64,000 nucleotides of DNA, from positions 1,916,001 to 1,980,000 of the forward strand of contig CP143548.1 of NCBI GenBank assembly GCA_037015955.1, written 5' to 3'. Below, piece by piece: positions 1 to 8,343 of the stretch (positions within the stretch are counted from its first letter, which is position 1; the number at the start of each line of letters is the position of its first letter). Source of the stretch: Lachnospiraceae bacterium JLR.KK008. GTDB taxonomy: Bacteria; Bacillota; Clostridia; Lachnospirales; Lachnospiraceae. The translations under genes were made by a program, and so were the position numbers. The notes below the pieces were generated by a model, which ran no database searches, was not told where the DNA came from, and saw nothing but the letters and a program-made list of their open reading frames with translations.

Positions 1-297
1 CACACCGGAAGACTGGGAACGGACTTCGAACGTCACGTTCTGTCCTGTGGAAGCTGCGATCTCCTGATCCATCCTGGCGTTGACGACAACGTCTCTGGCG
101 ATCCGTATCTGTATTTCATTGCCGCTTTTGCCGACAATCTCACCACTGATCGTCTGTCCCGGTTCCAGGCTGCCCGTCTGAACAGGCGTCTGCGGCCTTC
201 CCCCATCGTTCGTCGTCGTATCTGTACGGGAAGGGACAGTATCTGTCCTCATATCCGATCCGTTCGTATAAAAAAGTCCCGATAAATTCAGCGCCAT
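1..297 (-). CDS. Hypothetical protein, C-terminus beyond window
   Basis: The frame is open from an ATG at 297 to the window edge, 99 codons, so the protein is truncated here. An AGGAG sequence just upstream supports the start. The first 45 residues are rich in Thr, Asp and Pro and look like a disordered linker. A short beta-rich stretch follows (GQTISGEIVGK, then alternating hydrophobic residues). It is the last gene seen of the rnhB/lepB operon. The layout recalls N-termini of FliK-like hook-length proteins found near rnhB in Clostridia, but that is only a suggestion; the function is unknown. Confidence 0.6.
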   Translation of the reverse strand, partial: MALNLSGLFYTNGSDMRTDTVPSRTDTTTNDGGRPQTPVQTGSLEPGQTISGEIVGKSGNEIQIRIARDVVVNARMDQEIAASTGQNVTFEVRSQSSGV

Positions 298-311
298 GAT
301 CTCTCCTGTCT

Positions 312-1145
312 TTACCTGCCCTGATCTCTGTCCTGTCCGCTCTGTTCGCCACCCGGCTGATCCACTCCGGAGCCTGATATATTTTTAATAAAAGTCTTTC
401 TGTGAATCGGGCTGGGCCCGAGTTTTCTCAGCGCGGCAATATGTTCCTGTGAGCCATAACCTTTGTTGGCAGCAAATCCATAGCCCGGCAGTACGGTGTC
501 ATAATCTGTCATCATCCGGTCTCTCGTTACCTTCGCTACAATACTCGCCGCTGCAATCGATATGCTTTTGGCATCTCCTTTGATGATCGGTATCTGCCTG
601 ATCTCCACCTGCGGTATCGTCACCGCATCGTTGAGTAAAAGATCCGGCTTTACCGTAAGCGCGCTGATCGCCTGCCGCATCGCCTCATAGGTAGCCTGCA
701 GAATATTGATTTCATCGATCCGCTCCGGAGATACAAAGCCAAGCCCCACACTCACAGCCTTTTCTATAATTATATCGTACAATTCTTCTCTTTTTTTAGC
801 GCTGAGCTGTTTGGAATCGTTAAGATACAAAATATCACAATTCTTTGGCAAAATAACAGCCCCCGCCACGACCGGCCCTGCCAGCGGCCCTCTGCCAACC
901 TCATCGATACCACAGATATAGGTGTACTGCCCATACTTTTTCTCGTAAGCCTGCATCGCCTCCGTGCGCTTTTTCTCTTTTTCCAGAGCCATGACCTGCC
1001 TGCGCGCCCGCTTCACAAGCGCCTGCACGCCCGCGCGCGCATCATTTTCATATTGTTTGACAAATGCAGGCAGCTTTTCCGTATCCGCTGCCTGCATTTC
1101 TTCTCTGATCACACTGACCGTAACCGCACTTATCTTCCGTTCCAT
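312..1145 (-). CDS. rnhB: Ribonuclease HII
   Basis: This enzyme cleaves the RNA strand of RNA-DNA hybrids and single ribonucleotides in DNA. The catalytic domain starts near residue 78 with CGIDEVGRGPLAGP, which carries the first Asp and Glu of the active site. KGDAKSISIAAASIVAKV and GYGFAANKGYGS follow as typical RNase HII blocks. An N-terminal extension of about 75 charged residues precedes the catalytic core, as in other Firmicutes RnhB. An upstream in-frame start at 1169 is possible, but AGGAG lies just before the ATG at 1145. The gene follows a signal peptidase gene. The C-terminal tail is Gly/Gln/Asp-rich. Confidence 0.95.
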   Translation of the reverse strand: MERKISAVTVSVIREEMQAADTEKLPAFVKQYENDARAGVQALVKRARRQVMALEKEKKRTEAMQAYEKKYGQYTYICGIDEVGRGPLAGPVVAGAVILPKNCDILYLNDSKQLSAKKREELYDIIIEKAVSVGLGFVSPERIDEINILQATYEAMRQAISALTVKPDLLLNDAVTIPQVEIRQIPIIKGDAKSISIAAASIVAKVTRDRMMTDYDTVLPGYGFAANKGYGSQEHIAALRKLGPSPIHRKTFIKNISGSGVDQPGGEQSGQDRDQGR

Positions 1146-1182
1146 GGATCTCCTTTTACCGATGATCATTTGTAACCGCCAT

Positions 1183-1722
1183 CTACTGATGCTTCAATAT
1201 CCCAAATTTACTGAACGGCCAGATCCGTATCCAGGCCCGGCCGATAATGTCCTGACGCCGGATATTCCCTACGCTTGGGTCCCGGCTGTCCGAACTGTTG
1301 TTTCGATTGTCACCGAGCACAAAATATTCATCTTCACCGAGTGCAATCTCTTCGTAAGCACGTCCCGGCGATTCCATGATCTCCCGGCCGTAAGACTCTT
1401 CCAGTACTTCGCCGTCGATATAAATCGTTCCTTCTTCATCGATCTGCACGGTTTCTCCCGGCATACCGATGATCCGCTTAATATAATAGGTATCCTCATC
1501 ATACCGGAACGGAAACACGATGATGTCAAACCGCCTGGGGTCACTGAACCGATATGTGATCTTATCTACGATCAGGTTATCGCTGTCGCTGAGCGTAGAC
1601 TCCATGGAACTGCCGCTCACCTCTGTCCTCTGCCCCACAAAGGTAATAACCAGATAAGTGAGTGCCAGTACGACTAACAGATAAATACTTGTATCCAATA
1701 GTTCTTTCACTGCTTTTTTCAT
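1183..1722 (-). CDS. lepB: Signal peptidase I (second copy)
   Basis: This type I signal peptidase removes signal peptides from exported proteins at the outer face of the membrane. It is 179 residues long with one N-terminal membrane segment (about residues 12-30). The catalytic Ser is in SGSSMEST (Ser39) and the Lys in YYIKRIIGMPGE (Lys82). The conserved GDNRNNSSDSR box is near the C-terminus. It is a short Gram-positive form. It lies one base from the rbgA stop codon, in the same operon as another signal peptidase at 2586-3170, so the locus has two paralogs around a GTPase gene. Confidence 0.95.
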   Translation of the reverse strand: MKKAVKELLDTSIYLLVVLALTYLVITFVGQRTEVSGSSMESTLSDSDNLIVDKITYRFSDPRRFDIIVFPFRYDEDTYYIKRIIGMPGETVQIDEEGTIYIDGEVLEESYGREIMESPGRAYEEIALGEDEYFVLGDNRNNSSDSRDPSVGNIRRQDIIGRAWIRIWPFSKFGILKHQ

Positions 1723-1723
1723 T

Positions 1724-2575
1724 TTATCTTACCTGCTCCGGTCTTTCCAGAGTAATCCTTCCCAGCTTTCCGCTTCTGAATTCTTCCATAAGTATGGAAG
1801 AGGCTTTTCGTATATCAGGTTGTTCTCCCTTTAAAAAGCATCTGCGTTTCACACAGATTTCCGTCAATATAGAATAATCGTCCCCCGTCTCCTCCACCGA
1901 GAAGCGGTCATATAAAATTCCCGGATACTGCTCCCGCAAAAAGGAGATCAGCTCGACCGCCAGTTCATCCATATGCAGAATTTCATCGTTCATGGAGCCA
2001 ATCAATGCCAGCCGCAGTCCTGCCCGCTGATCCTCGAATTTCGGCCAGAGGATTCCGGGAGTATCCAGCAGCTCCACGCCCCTGCCAAGCCGAATCCACT
2101 GTTTTCCCTTCGTCACCCCCGGCTTATTTCCGGTTTTGGTGCAGGCTCTGCCCGCAAATGCGTTGATAAAAGTCGACTTTCCGACATTGGGAATGCCCGC
2201 CACCATCGCACGCACCGGACGATTCAAAATCCCTCTTTTCCTGTCCCGTTCGATCTTTTCCCTGCACGCTTCCTGCACGGCTCCCTGAATCGACTTGACT
2301 CCGGCGCCGGTCTTGGCGTTCACTTCCACCGCCAGGATGCCTTGGCTCTTAAAATATTCCATCCACAACTGATTGACTGCCGCATCTGCCAAATCAGACT
2401 TATTCAGAAGGATCAGCCGATATTTATTTTTTCCAAGCGCATCGATGTCCGGATTTCGGCTGCTCTGCGGGATTCTCGCATCGACCAGCTCTATGATCAG
2501 ATCGATCAGTTTGCTATTCTCCTGCATCATACGCTTTGCTTTCGTCATATGACCTGGATACCATTGATAATTCAT
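1724..2575 (-). CDS. rbgA: Ribosome biogenesis GTPase RbgA (YlqF)
   Basis: RbgA is a circularly permuted GTPase needed for late maturation of the 50S subunit. The permuted motif order is visible: the G4 motif NKSD comes first (about residue 58), then the P-loop GIPNVGKST (about residue 128), then G3 as DTPG. The N-terminal YQWYPGHMTKA block is typical of YlqF. The length of 283 residues matches the family. It lies between two lepB genes and upstream of rnhB, an order close to Bacillus rplS-lepB-ylqF-rnhB. The ribosome-binding site is modest (AGGTG). Confidence 0.96.
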   Translation of the reverse strand: MNYQWYPGHMTKAKRMMQENSKLIDLIIELVDARIPQSSRNPDIDALGKNKYRLILLNKSDLADAAVNQLWMEYFKSQGILAVEVNAKTGAGVKSIQGAVQEACREKIERDRKRGILNRPVRAMVAGIPNVGKSTFINAFAGRACTKTGNKPGVTKGKQWIRLGRGVELLDTPGILWPKFEDQRAGLRLALIGSMNDEILHMDELAVELISFLREQYPGILYDRFSVEETGDDYSILTEICVKRRCFLKGEQPDIRKASSILMEEFRSGKLGRITLERPEQVR

Positions 2576-2585
2576 TGTCTCACAC

Positions 2586-3170
2586 CTATTTGATAAATCC
2601 CATACCGCTCTCCGCAGAGGCCATATGGAACCATGCTTTTCCTGTAATATTGTCGCGTTTTACCGGCCCGATGTTGCCGGAACGGCTGTCTTCACTGTTA
2701 TTGCGGTTATCACCGAGCACAAAATATTCGTCGTTTGCCAGCGTAATCTCATTTTCCGCAATGCCCGCATCGGCCATCTTATCGTAGATCTCGTCTTCTT
2801 CCACCATCACGCCGTTGATATACAATTTTTCATCCTGTATCTGTACCGTCTCACCTGGAAGCCCCACTACACGCTTGACGTAATAGTGAGTATTGGGATT
2901 GCCATTTGGCAGAAATACGATCACATCTCCCCGCTTGGGGCTGACAATTCCATAGATAAAATGATTGATCAGTATCTCCTGACCATTATACAGTCCCGGC
3001 TCCATCGACACACCGATCACACTCGTGCGCATTCCTACGGAAAGCACGAGCACTCCTGCAATCAAAACGGCAGTAAACAACAGGAAAAACCACTGCGCAA
3101 TTTCGCGGATCGCCGTGCTGCTGATTTTCTTTTTCTTCCGGTAAAAACTCAATCCCTTTTTTCTGCCCAT
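2586..3170 (-). CDS. lepB: Signal peptidase I (first copy)
   Basis: This is a second type I signal peptidase, 194 residues. A basic N-terminus (RKKKK) precedes one membrane helix at about residues 27-47. Ser55 sits in VIGVSMEPGL and Lys99 in YYVKRVVGLPGE; GDNRNNSEDSR is the box D motif. The Shine-Dalgarno site GGTGGAG sits just before the ATG. It is the first gene after rplS, the standard position of lepB in this operon. It differs enough from the copy at 1183-1722 to suggest an old duplication with possible division of substrates. Confidence 0.95.
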   Translation of the reverse strand: MGRKKGLSFYRKKKKISSTAIREIAQWFFLLFTAVLIAGVLVLSVGMRTSVIGVSMEPGLYNGQEILINHFIYGIVSPKRGDVIVFLPNGNPNTHYYVKRVVGLPGETVQIQDEKLYINGVMVEEDEIYDKMADAGIAENEITLANDEYFVLGDNRNNSEDSRSGNIGPVKRDNITGKAWFHMASAESGMGFIK

Positions 3171-3287
3171 CCGGCTCCACCACCATTTACCATTTTACAC
3201 AGATCATTGTAAGAGAACGGAAAATAAATTGTCATTTCCACAACAATGCCACGATTTCTCAATGATCTGATAAACGATATTATTTTA

Positions 3288-3328
3288 CCACAAAACAAAA
3301 ACAGGGGCAACTGCCGCCAGCTGCCCCT
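3288..3328 (-). terminator. Terminator downstream of rplS
   Basis: Just after the rplS stop codon, on the minus strand, GGGGCA and TGCCCC arms (3304-3309 and 3322-3327, extended by an inner CTG/CAG pair) form a stem. It is followed by a T-rich run (TGTTTTTGTTTTG). This should end or weaken transcription between rplS and the lepB-rbgA genes. Confidence 0.8.
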
Positions 3329-3341
3329 TTTCTCTCTTTTC

Positions 3342-3689
3342 TTATCTTACAAGTTCCTTTACTTTGGACTTCTTACCAACGCGGTCTCTCAGATAGTACA
3401 GTTTCGCACGTCTTACCTTACCCCTTCTCACGACTTCAATCTTCTCCACGTTAGGGGAATGCAACGGCCATGTCTTCTCAACGCCCACGCCATTGGATGT
3501 TTTTCTGACCGTAAATGTCTCACGGCTGCTTCCTCCCTGTCTCTTCAGTACCGTTCCCTCGAAGATCTGAATTCTCTCCCGGTTTCCCTCTTTGATCTTA
3601 CCATACACTTTTATGGTGTCACCTACGTGAAACTCCTGAACTTCTGCTTTTAACTGTTCCGCTTCAATACTTCTGATAATATCGTTCAT
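3342..3689 (-). CDS. rplS: 50S ribosomal protein L19
   Basis: L19 sits at the 30S-50S interface of the ribosome. The 115-residue protein shows family blocks [29 protein letters not shown] and [18 protein letters not shown], and it ends KSKVKELVR. The start at 3689 is set by AAGGAGG upstream; an in-frame extension to 3734 has no such support. It has its own promoter at 3766-3794 with a leader of about 70 bases, and a strong terminator directly downstream. Confidence 0.98.
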   Translation of the reverse strand: MNDIIRSIEAEQLKAEVQEFHVGDTIKVYGKIKEGNRERIQIFEGTVLKRQGGSSRETFTVRKTSNGVGVEKTWPLHSPNVEKIEVVRRGKVRRAKLYYLRDRVGKKSKVKELVR

Positions 3690-3765
3690 GTTGTGCCTCC
3701 TTGTATCTTCGGACGTTCTTAATGCACTTCGCAACAGAGGACCATCTCATCTTCGCAACATTAAT

Positions 3766-3794
3766 AATTTACCATACCTGGCCCGGAAATGCAA
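3766..3794 (-). promoter_or_regulatory. Promoter for rplS
   Basis: On the minus strand TTGCAT (3789-3794) and TAAATT (3766-3771) are 17 bases apart. This would start transcription in the trmD-rplS gap. The resulting leader of about 70 bases contains GTTGCGAAG twice. An L19 autoregulatory leader is known in Bacilli, but I cannot confirm one here. Confidence 0.55.
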
Positions 3795-3874
3795 GCTATT
3801 TTTCCGGAATCAGCCGGACGGAAACAGCCCGGCAGACAGATAAACAAACGGCATGTAAAAACACAAATATCAAA

Positions 3875-4573
3875 TCAATACTTCCTGTGGTTTTCCCTGT
3901 ATTTCTCATACAGATCGGGCCTGCGCTGTCTGGTACGATTGACAGCCTGCTCCATTCTCCACTCCTCAATCTTTTTATGATTGCCGGACAAAAGCACTTC
4001 CGGTACCTGTCGGCCATGCCAGACCGGTGGCCGGGAATACTGCGGATATTCCAAAAGTCCGTCCTGAAAGCTCTCCGTCTGCGCCGATTCCTCATTGTGA
4101 AGTACGCCCGGTACGAGTCTGGCGATGGCATCAATCATGACCAGAGCCGGGAGTTCACCGCCAGTCAGCACATAATCACCGACGGAAATGTAGTCCGTCA
4201 CTGTCTCCTCCAGCACTCGTTCGTCGATTCCCTCATAGTGTCCACACAAAAATATCAGTTCTCTCTCCCCGGCAAGTTCGCGGGCAAGCTCCTGCGTAAA
4301 AGTACTGCCCTGCGGCGTCACGTATATCGTGCGCACAGCTTTTTCTCCCTGAACCGCTTTCCAGGCATCATACACGGGCTGGGCCTGCATCAGCATACCG
4401 GCGCCGCCGCCATAAGTGTAATCGTCTACCTTTTTATGCTTATTCAGCGTATAATCTCTGATATTGACCGTATGAAAAGACAGACAGCCTTTCTCTGCCG
4501 CCCGCCCAAGAACGCTTGTTCTTAAACACGACTCCACCATGTCCGGAAACAACGTCAAAATATGGAATTCCAT
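3875..4573 (-). CDS. trmD: tRNA (guanine-N1-)-methyltransferase
   Basis: TrmD methylates G37 of tRNAs reading CNN and some GNN codons and prevents frameshifting. The protein is 232 residues. It shows MEFHILTLFPDM at the N-terminus, the knotted SAM-binding motifs LCGHYEGIDERV and ISVGDYVLTGGELPA, and the C-terminal block YPQYSRPPVWHG. The start at 4573 has AGGAG seven bases upstream; an in-frame extension to 4597 would overlap rimM. The gene lies between rimM and rplS in the conserved order. Confidence 0.98.
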   Translation of the reverse strand: MEFHILTLFPDMVESCLRTSVLGRAAEKGCLSFHTVNIRDYTLNKHKKVDDYTYGGGAGMLMQAQPVYDAWKAVQGEKAVRTIYVTPQGSTFTQELARELAGERELIFLCGHYEGIDERVLEETVTDYISVGDYVLTGGELPALVMIDAIARLVPGVLHNEESAQTESFQDGLLEYPQYSRPPVWHGRQVPEVLLSGNHKKIEEWRMEQAVNRTRQRRPDLYEKYRENHRKY

Positions 4574-4589
4574 CGCGATCTCCTGTCTG

Positions 4590-5102
4590 TCACTCATCGA
4601 CCAGTCCCGGCAGCAGATGGACGTGCATCTGTCCCTTTTCGATATTGATGTCCAGAATACAGTCTTTGATCGCGGGAAGCAGGATTTCCCCGCCCTCTTT
4701 TGTCGTCACACTGTAGACGTCATTGGCGCCCGTCCCGATCACATCACTGAGGATACCGATCTCCCTGTCCTCTTCATCCAGCACGGAAAGACCAAGCAGA
4801 TCAGCAATAAAATATTCATCCTTCTCCAGCGCGACCGCATGTTCTCTCGTCACATATAACTCTTTCCCTTTATAGATCTCGATCTCATTAATGCTGTCAT
4901 AGCCCTTGAATTTAAGGATCACAAACTTTTTAAAATATTTGACGCTCTCCACTTCCATCACTTTTTTTTCTGTTCCTGTATCCAGCAACAGTTCCCTGCA
5001 ATCCTGAAAACGTCCTGCATCATCTGTCAGAGGGAATATTTTGACTTCCCCTTTGATGCCATGTGTAGAAGTGATAACCCCTACTTTCAATACCTGTTCC
5101 AT
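4590..5102 (-). CDS. rimM: Ribosome maturation factor RimM
   Basis: RimM binds S19 and helps assemble the 30S head. The 170-residue protein begins MEQVLKVGVITSTHGIKGEV, a typical RimM N-terminus. It contains the PRC-barrel region with KDEYFIADLLGLSV and a C-terminal ILLPAIKDCILDI block. GGGAG lies six bases before the ATG at 5102; a longer reading to 5165 crosses an inverted repeat and is unlikely. Neighbours are khpA and trmD in the standard order. Confidence 0.97.
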   Translation of the reverse strand: MEQVLKVGVITSTHGIKGEVKIFPLTDDAGRFQDCRELLLDTGTEKKVMEVESVKYFKKFVILKFKGYDSINEIEIYKGKELYVTREHAVALEKDEYFIADLLGLSVLDEEDREIGILSDVIGTGANDVYSVTTKEGGEILLPAIKDCILDINIEKGQMHVHLLPGLVDE

Positions 5103-5138
5103 ATATTCTCCCTGCGCATGGTAAGAGACTAACAGACA

Positions 5139-5162
5139 GGGACGACTCTGCCGAGTCGTCCC
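5139..5162. repeat. Perfect hairpin between khpA and rimM
   Basis: GGGACGACT (5139-5147) and AGTCGTCCC (5154-5162) form a perfect 9-bp inverted repeat with a 6-base loop, with ACAG/CTGT nearby as a possible extension. No T-run follows on the minus strand, so it is not a classic terminator. It could be a processing or stability hairpin in the operon mRNA. Confidence 0.75.
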
Positions 5163-5168
5163 CACCTG

Positions 5169-5396
5169 TCAGATGATTTCTACATCCACTTTCTTATTGT
5201 CTTTCGATGATGCTGCTTTTACAACAGAGCGGATTGCTTTTGCAATTCTGCCTTGTTTCCCGATCACCTTTCCCATATCAGATGCTGCCACATGAAGTTC
5301 TACCGTCACATTTTTTCCGTTTTCCTTCTCTGTCACAACAACTTCGTCCGGACGATCCACAAGTGCTCTTGCAATCACTTCAACTAATTCTTTCAT
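5169..5396 (-). CDS. khpA: KH-domain RNA-binding protein KhpA
   Basis: KhpA (YlqC) is a small single-KH RNA-binding protein that pairs with KhpB (Jag) and affects cell elongation and division. The 75-residue sequence carries the KH signature VIGKQGRIAKAIRSVVKA. The start at 5396 has GGAGGTGG upstream; a longer reading to 5444 has no site. It sits between rpsP and rimM, its usual place in Firmicutes. Confidence 0.95.
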   Translation of the reverse strand: MKELVEVIARALVDRPDEVVVTEKENGKNVTVELHVAASDMGKVIGKQGRIAKAIRSVVKAASSKDNKKVDVEII

Positions 5397-5446
5397 AATC
5401 CACCTCCGGAAGTCTGCCCCACGCGGTATACGCAGTACAGACAAGT

Positions 5447-5692
5447 CTATTTTTCAATCCCTGCCTGCTTAAAGATCCTGCTGACAACTTCCGTAGGCTG
5501 TGCACCGTTTGCAAGCCATTTCTTCGCCAGTTCCTCATTTACCTTAAAAGTACTGGGCTCTGTGTTCGGATCATATGTGCCGATTTCCTCGATACATCTT
5601 CCATCTCTTGGAGAACGGGAATCCGCAACTACGATTCTATAAAAAGGAGCTTTCTTCTGTCCCATTCTTCTTAATCTGATTTTTACTGCCAC
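5447..5692 (-). CDS. rpsP: 30S ribosomal protein S16
   Basis: S16 is an early-binding 30S assembly protein. The 81-residue protein reads [20 protein letters not shown] and ends with a block containing [12 protein letters not shown], which are family signatures. It starts with GTG at 5692, preceded by GGAGGTGAAAGAAA. It follows ffh after a 130-base gap in which I see no other gene. Confidence 0.98.
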   Translation of the reverse strand: MAVKIRLRRMGQKKAPFYRIVVADSRSPRDGRCIEEIGTYDPNTEPSTFKVNEELAKKWLANGAQPTEVVSRIFKQAGIEK

Positions 5693-5822
5693 TTTCTTTC
5701 ACCTCCGAAAAATTTTCAATTCCTTACCATTGGGTTTCCACCCTGTATATCTAACGGGCAGGTACAGTTTCCTGACCGCTGCGCGGGACGCGCGCTGCCT
5801 TTGCAGCTCTTACCCCTGTGCA

Positions 5823-7178
5823 TTAAAAAGGAAATTTGAATCTTCCCTTTTTACTACCAAAACCACCCATCATGCCCGGAAGCTGTTTCATCATCTTCTG
5901 CGACTGTTCAAACTGTTTGATAAACCGGTTGACAACGCTGATGTCTACCCCCGCCCCTCTGGCAATCCGATGTTTGCGGCTGGGATTAAGCAGCTTTGGG
6001 TTTCTTCTCTCTTCTTTGGTCATGGAGAGCACAATCGCTTCCATGCGGGCCATCTGTTTGTCGTCGATCATCGACTCGATGTCACCCAGCTTACTGCCGC
6101 CCATGCCCGGCATCATCGACAACAGACTCGTAAGACCCCCCATTTTTTTCATCTGGGTCATACTCTCCAGGTAATCTTCAAAATCGAATTTCCCCTTTTT
6201 GAGACGGCCTGCCATCTCTTTGCCTTTCTCTTCATCTATATCAATACTGTTTTGCGCCTTCTCGATCAGGGAGAGCACATCTCCCATTCCAAGTATCCGG
6301 CTGGCCATCCTGTCCGGATAAAACTGCTCGAGATCGGATAATTTCTCGCCCATGCCGACATACAGGATCGGTCTGCCTGTCACAGCCTTGACCGAAAGTG
6401 CCGCACCGCCTCTGGAATCACCGTCCATCTTGGAAAGGATGACGCCGTCCACGCCTACTTTCTCATCAAAATCTTTGGCCACATTGACTGCATCCTGACC
6501 TGTCATCGCATCCACGACCAAAAGTGTCTGATGCACGTCTACATTCGCCTTTATATCCTGCAGCTCCTGCATCATCTCTTCATCGATATGCAGCCGCCCC
6601 GCAGTATCCAGTATCACAACATTATGTCCGTTTTTCAGAGCATGCTCCAGCGCTGCCTTCGCAATGTCCACCGGTTTATGCCGTTCTCCCATGGAAAAAA
6701 CATCGACCTGCTGTTTTTCCCCATTGACCTGAAGCTGTTTGATCGCCGCCGGTCTGTACACGTCACAAGCCACAAGAAGCGGCTTCTTGCCTTTCAGTTT
6801 CAGCTTTCCGGCAATCTTCGCCGTCGTTGTCGTCTTACCCGCACCCTGAAGGCCGCACATCATAATAACGGTGATGGCCTTACCTGGCTGAAGCGTGATC
6901 TCTGTCGTCTCCGAACCCATCAGAGCGACCATTTCCTCGTTTACGATCTTGATAACCATCTGCCCCGGATTAAGACCGTTCATCACATCCGCACCGATGG
7001 CGCGCGCTTCCACGGATTTAATAAACTGTTTCACGACTCTGAAGTTGACATCGGCCTCCAGCAGAGCCATCTTTACTTCTTTGAGCGCAGCCCTGACATC
7101 CTCCTCGGTAAGCCGTCCCTTGCCACGGAGCTTTTTGAATACATTCTGCAATTTATCAGTTAAACTCTCAAATGCCAT
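5823..7178 (-). CDS. ffh: Signal recognition particle protein Ffh
   Basis: Ffh binds signal sequences of nascent membrane and secreted proteins and docks with FtsY. The protein is 451 residues: an N-domain helical bundle (1-90), the G-domain with GLQGAGKTTTTAKIA and DTAGRLHID, SKMDGDSRGGAAL, and a Met-rich M-domain from about residue 300 (MTQMKKMGGL, MMPGMGG, MTKEERRNP). The ATG at 7178 abuts the ylxM stop codon, so the two are translationally coupled. Confidence 0.98.
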   Translation of the reverse strand: MAFESLTDKLQNVFKKLRGKGRLTEEDVRAALKEVKMALLEADVNFRVVKQFIKSVEARAIGADVMNGLNPGQMVIKIVNEEMVALMGSETTEITLQPGKAITVIMMCGLQGAGKTTTTAKIAGKLKLKGKKPLLVACDVYRPAAIKQLQVNGEKQQVDVFSMGERHKPVDIAKAALEHALKNGHNVVILDTAGRLHIDEEMMQELQDIKANVDVHQTLLVVDAMTGQDAVNVAKDFDEKVGVDGVILSKMDGDSRGGAALSVKAVTGRPILYVGMGEKLSDLEQFYPDRMASRILGMGDVLSLIEKAQNSIDIDEEKGKEMAGRLKKGKFDFEDYLESMTQMKKMGGLTSLLSMMPGMGGSKLGDIESMIDDKQMARMEAIVLSMTKEERRNPKLLNPSRKHRIARGAGVDISVVNRFIKQFEQSQKMMKQLPGMMGGFGSKKGRFKFPF

Positions 7179-7520
7179 CTATAACTCCTCTAAGATCTCC
7201 TCCGCAAGTCTGCCGATACGGCTCATCGTCTGACCATCTTCGCAGCCTTCTCCTGCGCTGAGCGCTTTGATCTGCGCCGCCCTCTGTCTGACATACACAA
7301 ATTTCTTCACCAGATGAAGTTTATTTTCATAGTCAGTCAGAATCTTATCACACCGTTTCAGCAGATCATGGACACCCTGTCTGCTGATGCCATTGCTCTG
7401 GGCGATCTCACTCAATGACAGGTCATGAAACACAACGTCCTCGTAAATCTGCCTCTGATGCGCCGTTAGAAGTTCTCCATAAAAATCATATAAAATTCCC
7501 TGTTCTACGATTTTTTCCAT
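7179..7520 (-). CDS. ylxM: YlxM-family SRP-associated DNA-binding protein
   Basis: This UPF0122 protein (113 residues) has a sigma-70 region 4-like helix-turn-helix: FYGELLTAHQRQIYEDVV, then LSLSEIAQSNGISRQGVHD. It is encoded before ffh in most Firmicutes and binds SRP in Streptococcus. AGGAG sits just before the ATG at 7520; a longer reading to 7547 lacks a site. It is the first gene of the operon and follows the promoter at 7553-7581. Confidence 0.92.
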   Translation of the reverse strand: MEKIVEQGILYDFYGELLTAHQRQIYEDVVFHDLSLSEIAQSNGISRQGVHDLLKRCDKILTDYENKLHLVKKFVYVRQRAAQIKALSAGEGCEDGQTMSRIGRLAEEILEEL

Positions 7521-7552
7521 AACTTCTCCTGCACTGCTTTGACACAAGTCCT

Positions 7553-7581
7553 ATCATAACGGAAATCACAGATAGTGTCAA
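7553..7581 (-). promoter_or_regulatory. Operon promoter for ylxM-ffh
   Basis: On the minus strand a consensus TTGACA (7576-7581) lies 17 bases from TATGAT (7553-7558). The start would be about 25 bases before the ylxM ATG. The -35 overlaps an inverted repeat, GTGTCAAG (7575-7582) and CTTGACAC (7591-7598), with an 8-base T-rich spacer, which could be an operator. Confidence 0.85.
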
Positions 7582-7638
7582 GTATTTTTTCTTGACACAC
7601 TCCTTTTTGTAAGATTTATGGTTTGTGATCACATACTG

Positions 7639-7740
7639 TCAGATTGCCGGTTCCATAATCTCCACCAATGCCTGACACATACTTTCATCTCCTCTCAATT
7701 CTTCTATCATCTGTTTATTCGCTCCGACACTTATTTTAAT
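7639..7740 (-). pseudogene. Possible remnant of a Rpn/PD-(D/E)XK nuclease-transposase gene
   Basis: A short minus-strand frame reads ANKQMIEELRGDESMCQALV and then VEIMEPAI before a stop. This resembles the middle of Rpn-family recombination-promoting nucleases, where a DEAMCQALMEIMEP-like block is common. No start and no flanking domain remain. The similarity is from memory and the piece is small. Confidence 0.3.
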
Positions 7741-7741
7741 A

Positions 7742-8017
7742 TGGAATCTGCAAGTTCCTTGTCAAATTTTTATCCATAGGCGTATATTATTGCATCGTGA
7801 AAGCAGGCATCCCCTATCAGGACCCGCCGTTGGAGTTACAGATACAGTATACTGTCAATATGAGGATTGGCGAAACACTGGTGAAGGATGGTTGCCTGCT
7901 TTCTATATGCGGAGGAATTGCCCGTTTGCTTTATAAATTGATGTTAAAGAAAAGGCACAGGAAATAGAACCCCGGTTTTCAGAATTGTAGTTACTCGAAT
8001 TTACCGCGTTATCAAAT
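7742..8017. other. Intergenic stretch with no recognised gene
   Basis: Between the ylxM promoter region and the IS21-like end I see only a plus-strand open frame of about 56 codons from a GTG near 7799 to a TAG at 7967-7969. It has no ribosome-binding site and no family I recognise. It may be debris left by the insertions next door. Confidence 0.4.
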
Positions 8018-8095
8018 TGAATATTATCCTCCTTGGGAGCCACCAGTTTCCCGCTTGAGAGCCACCTGGAAGTTTCCACCTTGAGAGCCACCCCG
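8018..8095 (-). repeat. IS21-like right end with three subrepeats
   Basis: GAGCCACC recurs three times within 60 bases, each next to a TTCCACC-like or CTTGAGA-like block. The same arrangement occurs inverted at 16670-16750. Such stacked repeats are the transposase-binding sites of IS21-family ends. Confidence 0.75.
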
Positions 8096-8116
8096 GACAC
8101 AAGATATAGTAGTACT

Positions 8117-8146
8117 GCCTCTGTTGCTTCAAAATACAACAGAGGC
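8117..8146 (-). terminator. Hairpin after istB fragment
   Basis: GCCTCTGTTG (8117-8126) and CAACAGAGGC (8137-8146) form a perfect 10-bp stem with a 10-base loop just past the istB stop. No clear T-run follows, so the terminator reading is tentative. Confidence 0.5.
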
Positions 8147-8173
8147 AATAACATGTATAGCTTATTCAGACGA

Positions 8174-8343
8174 TCATGATTCTATTTCGTCAACAAGCTT
8201 TTTCAGTTTCTTTGAATCATACAGCTTTCTCAGGTTTGTTTCATTTGTAGGGATTTCATAGGCATTATGGATAATCCTGTCCATGATGGAATCTGCCTGC
8301 GTTCCGCCGCCGAGCCTGCCATGCCATTCATCGAACGGAATCG
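8174..8343 (-). pseudogene. istB: IstB C-terminal fragment (IS21 helper ATPase)
   Basis: The last 55 codons of an IstB-type AAA+ transposition helper remain. IPFDEWHGRLGG is followed by SIMDRIIHNAYEI, the usual IstB C-terminal block, and then a lysine-rich tail. The frame is fused upstream, near 8343, to the C-terminal part of an IS110 transposase, so the rest of istB and all of istA were lost. It is inactive. Confidence 0.8.
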
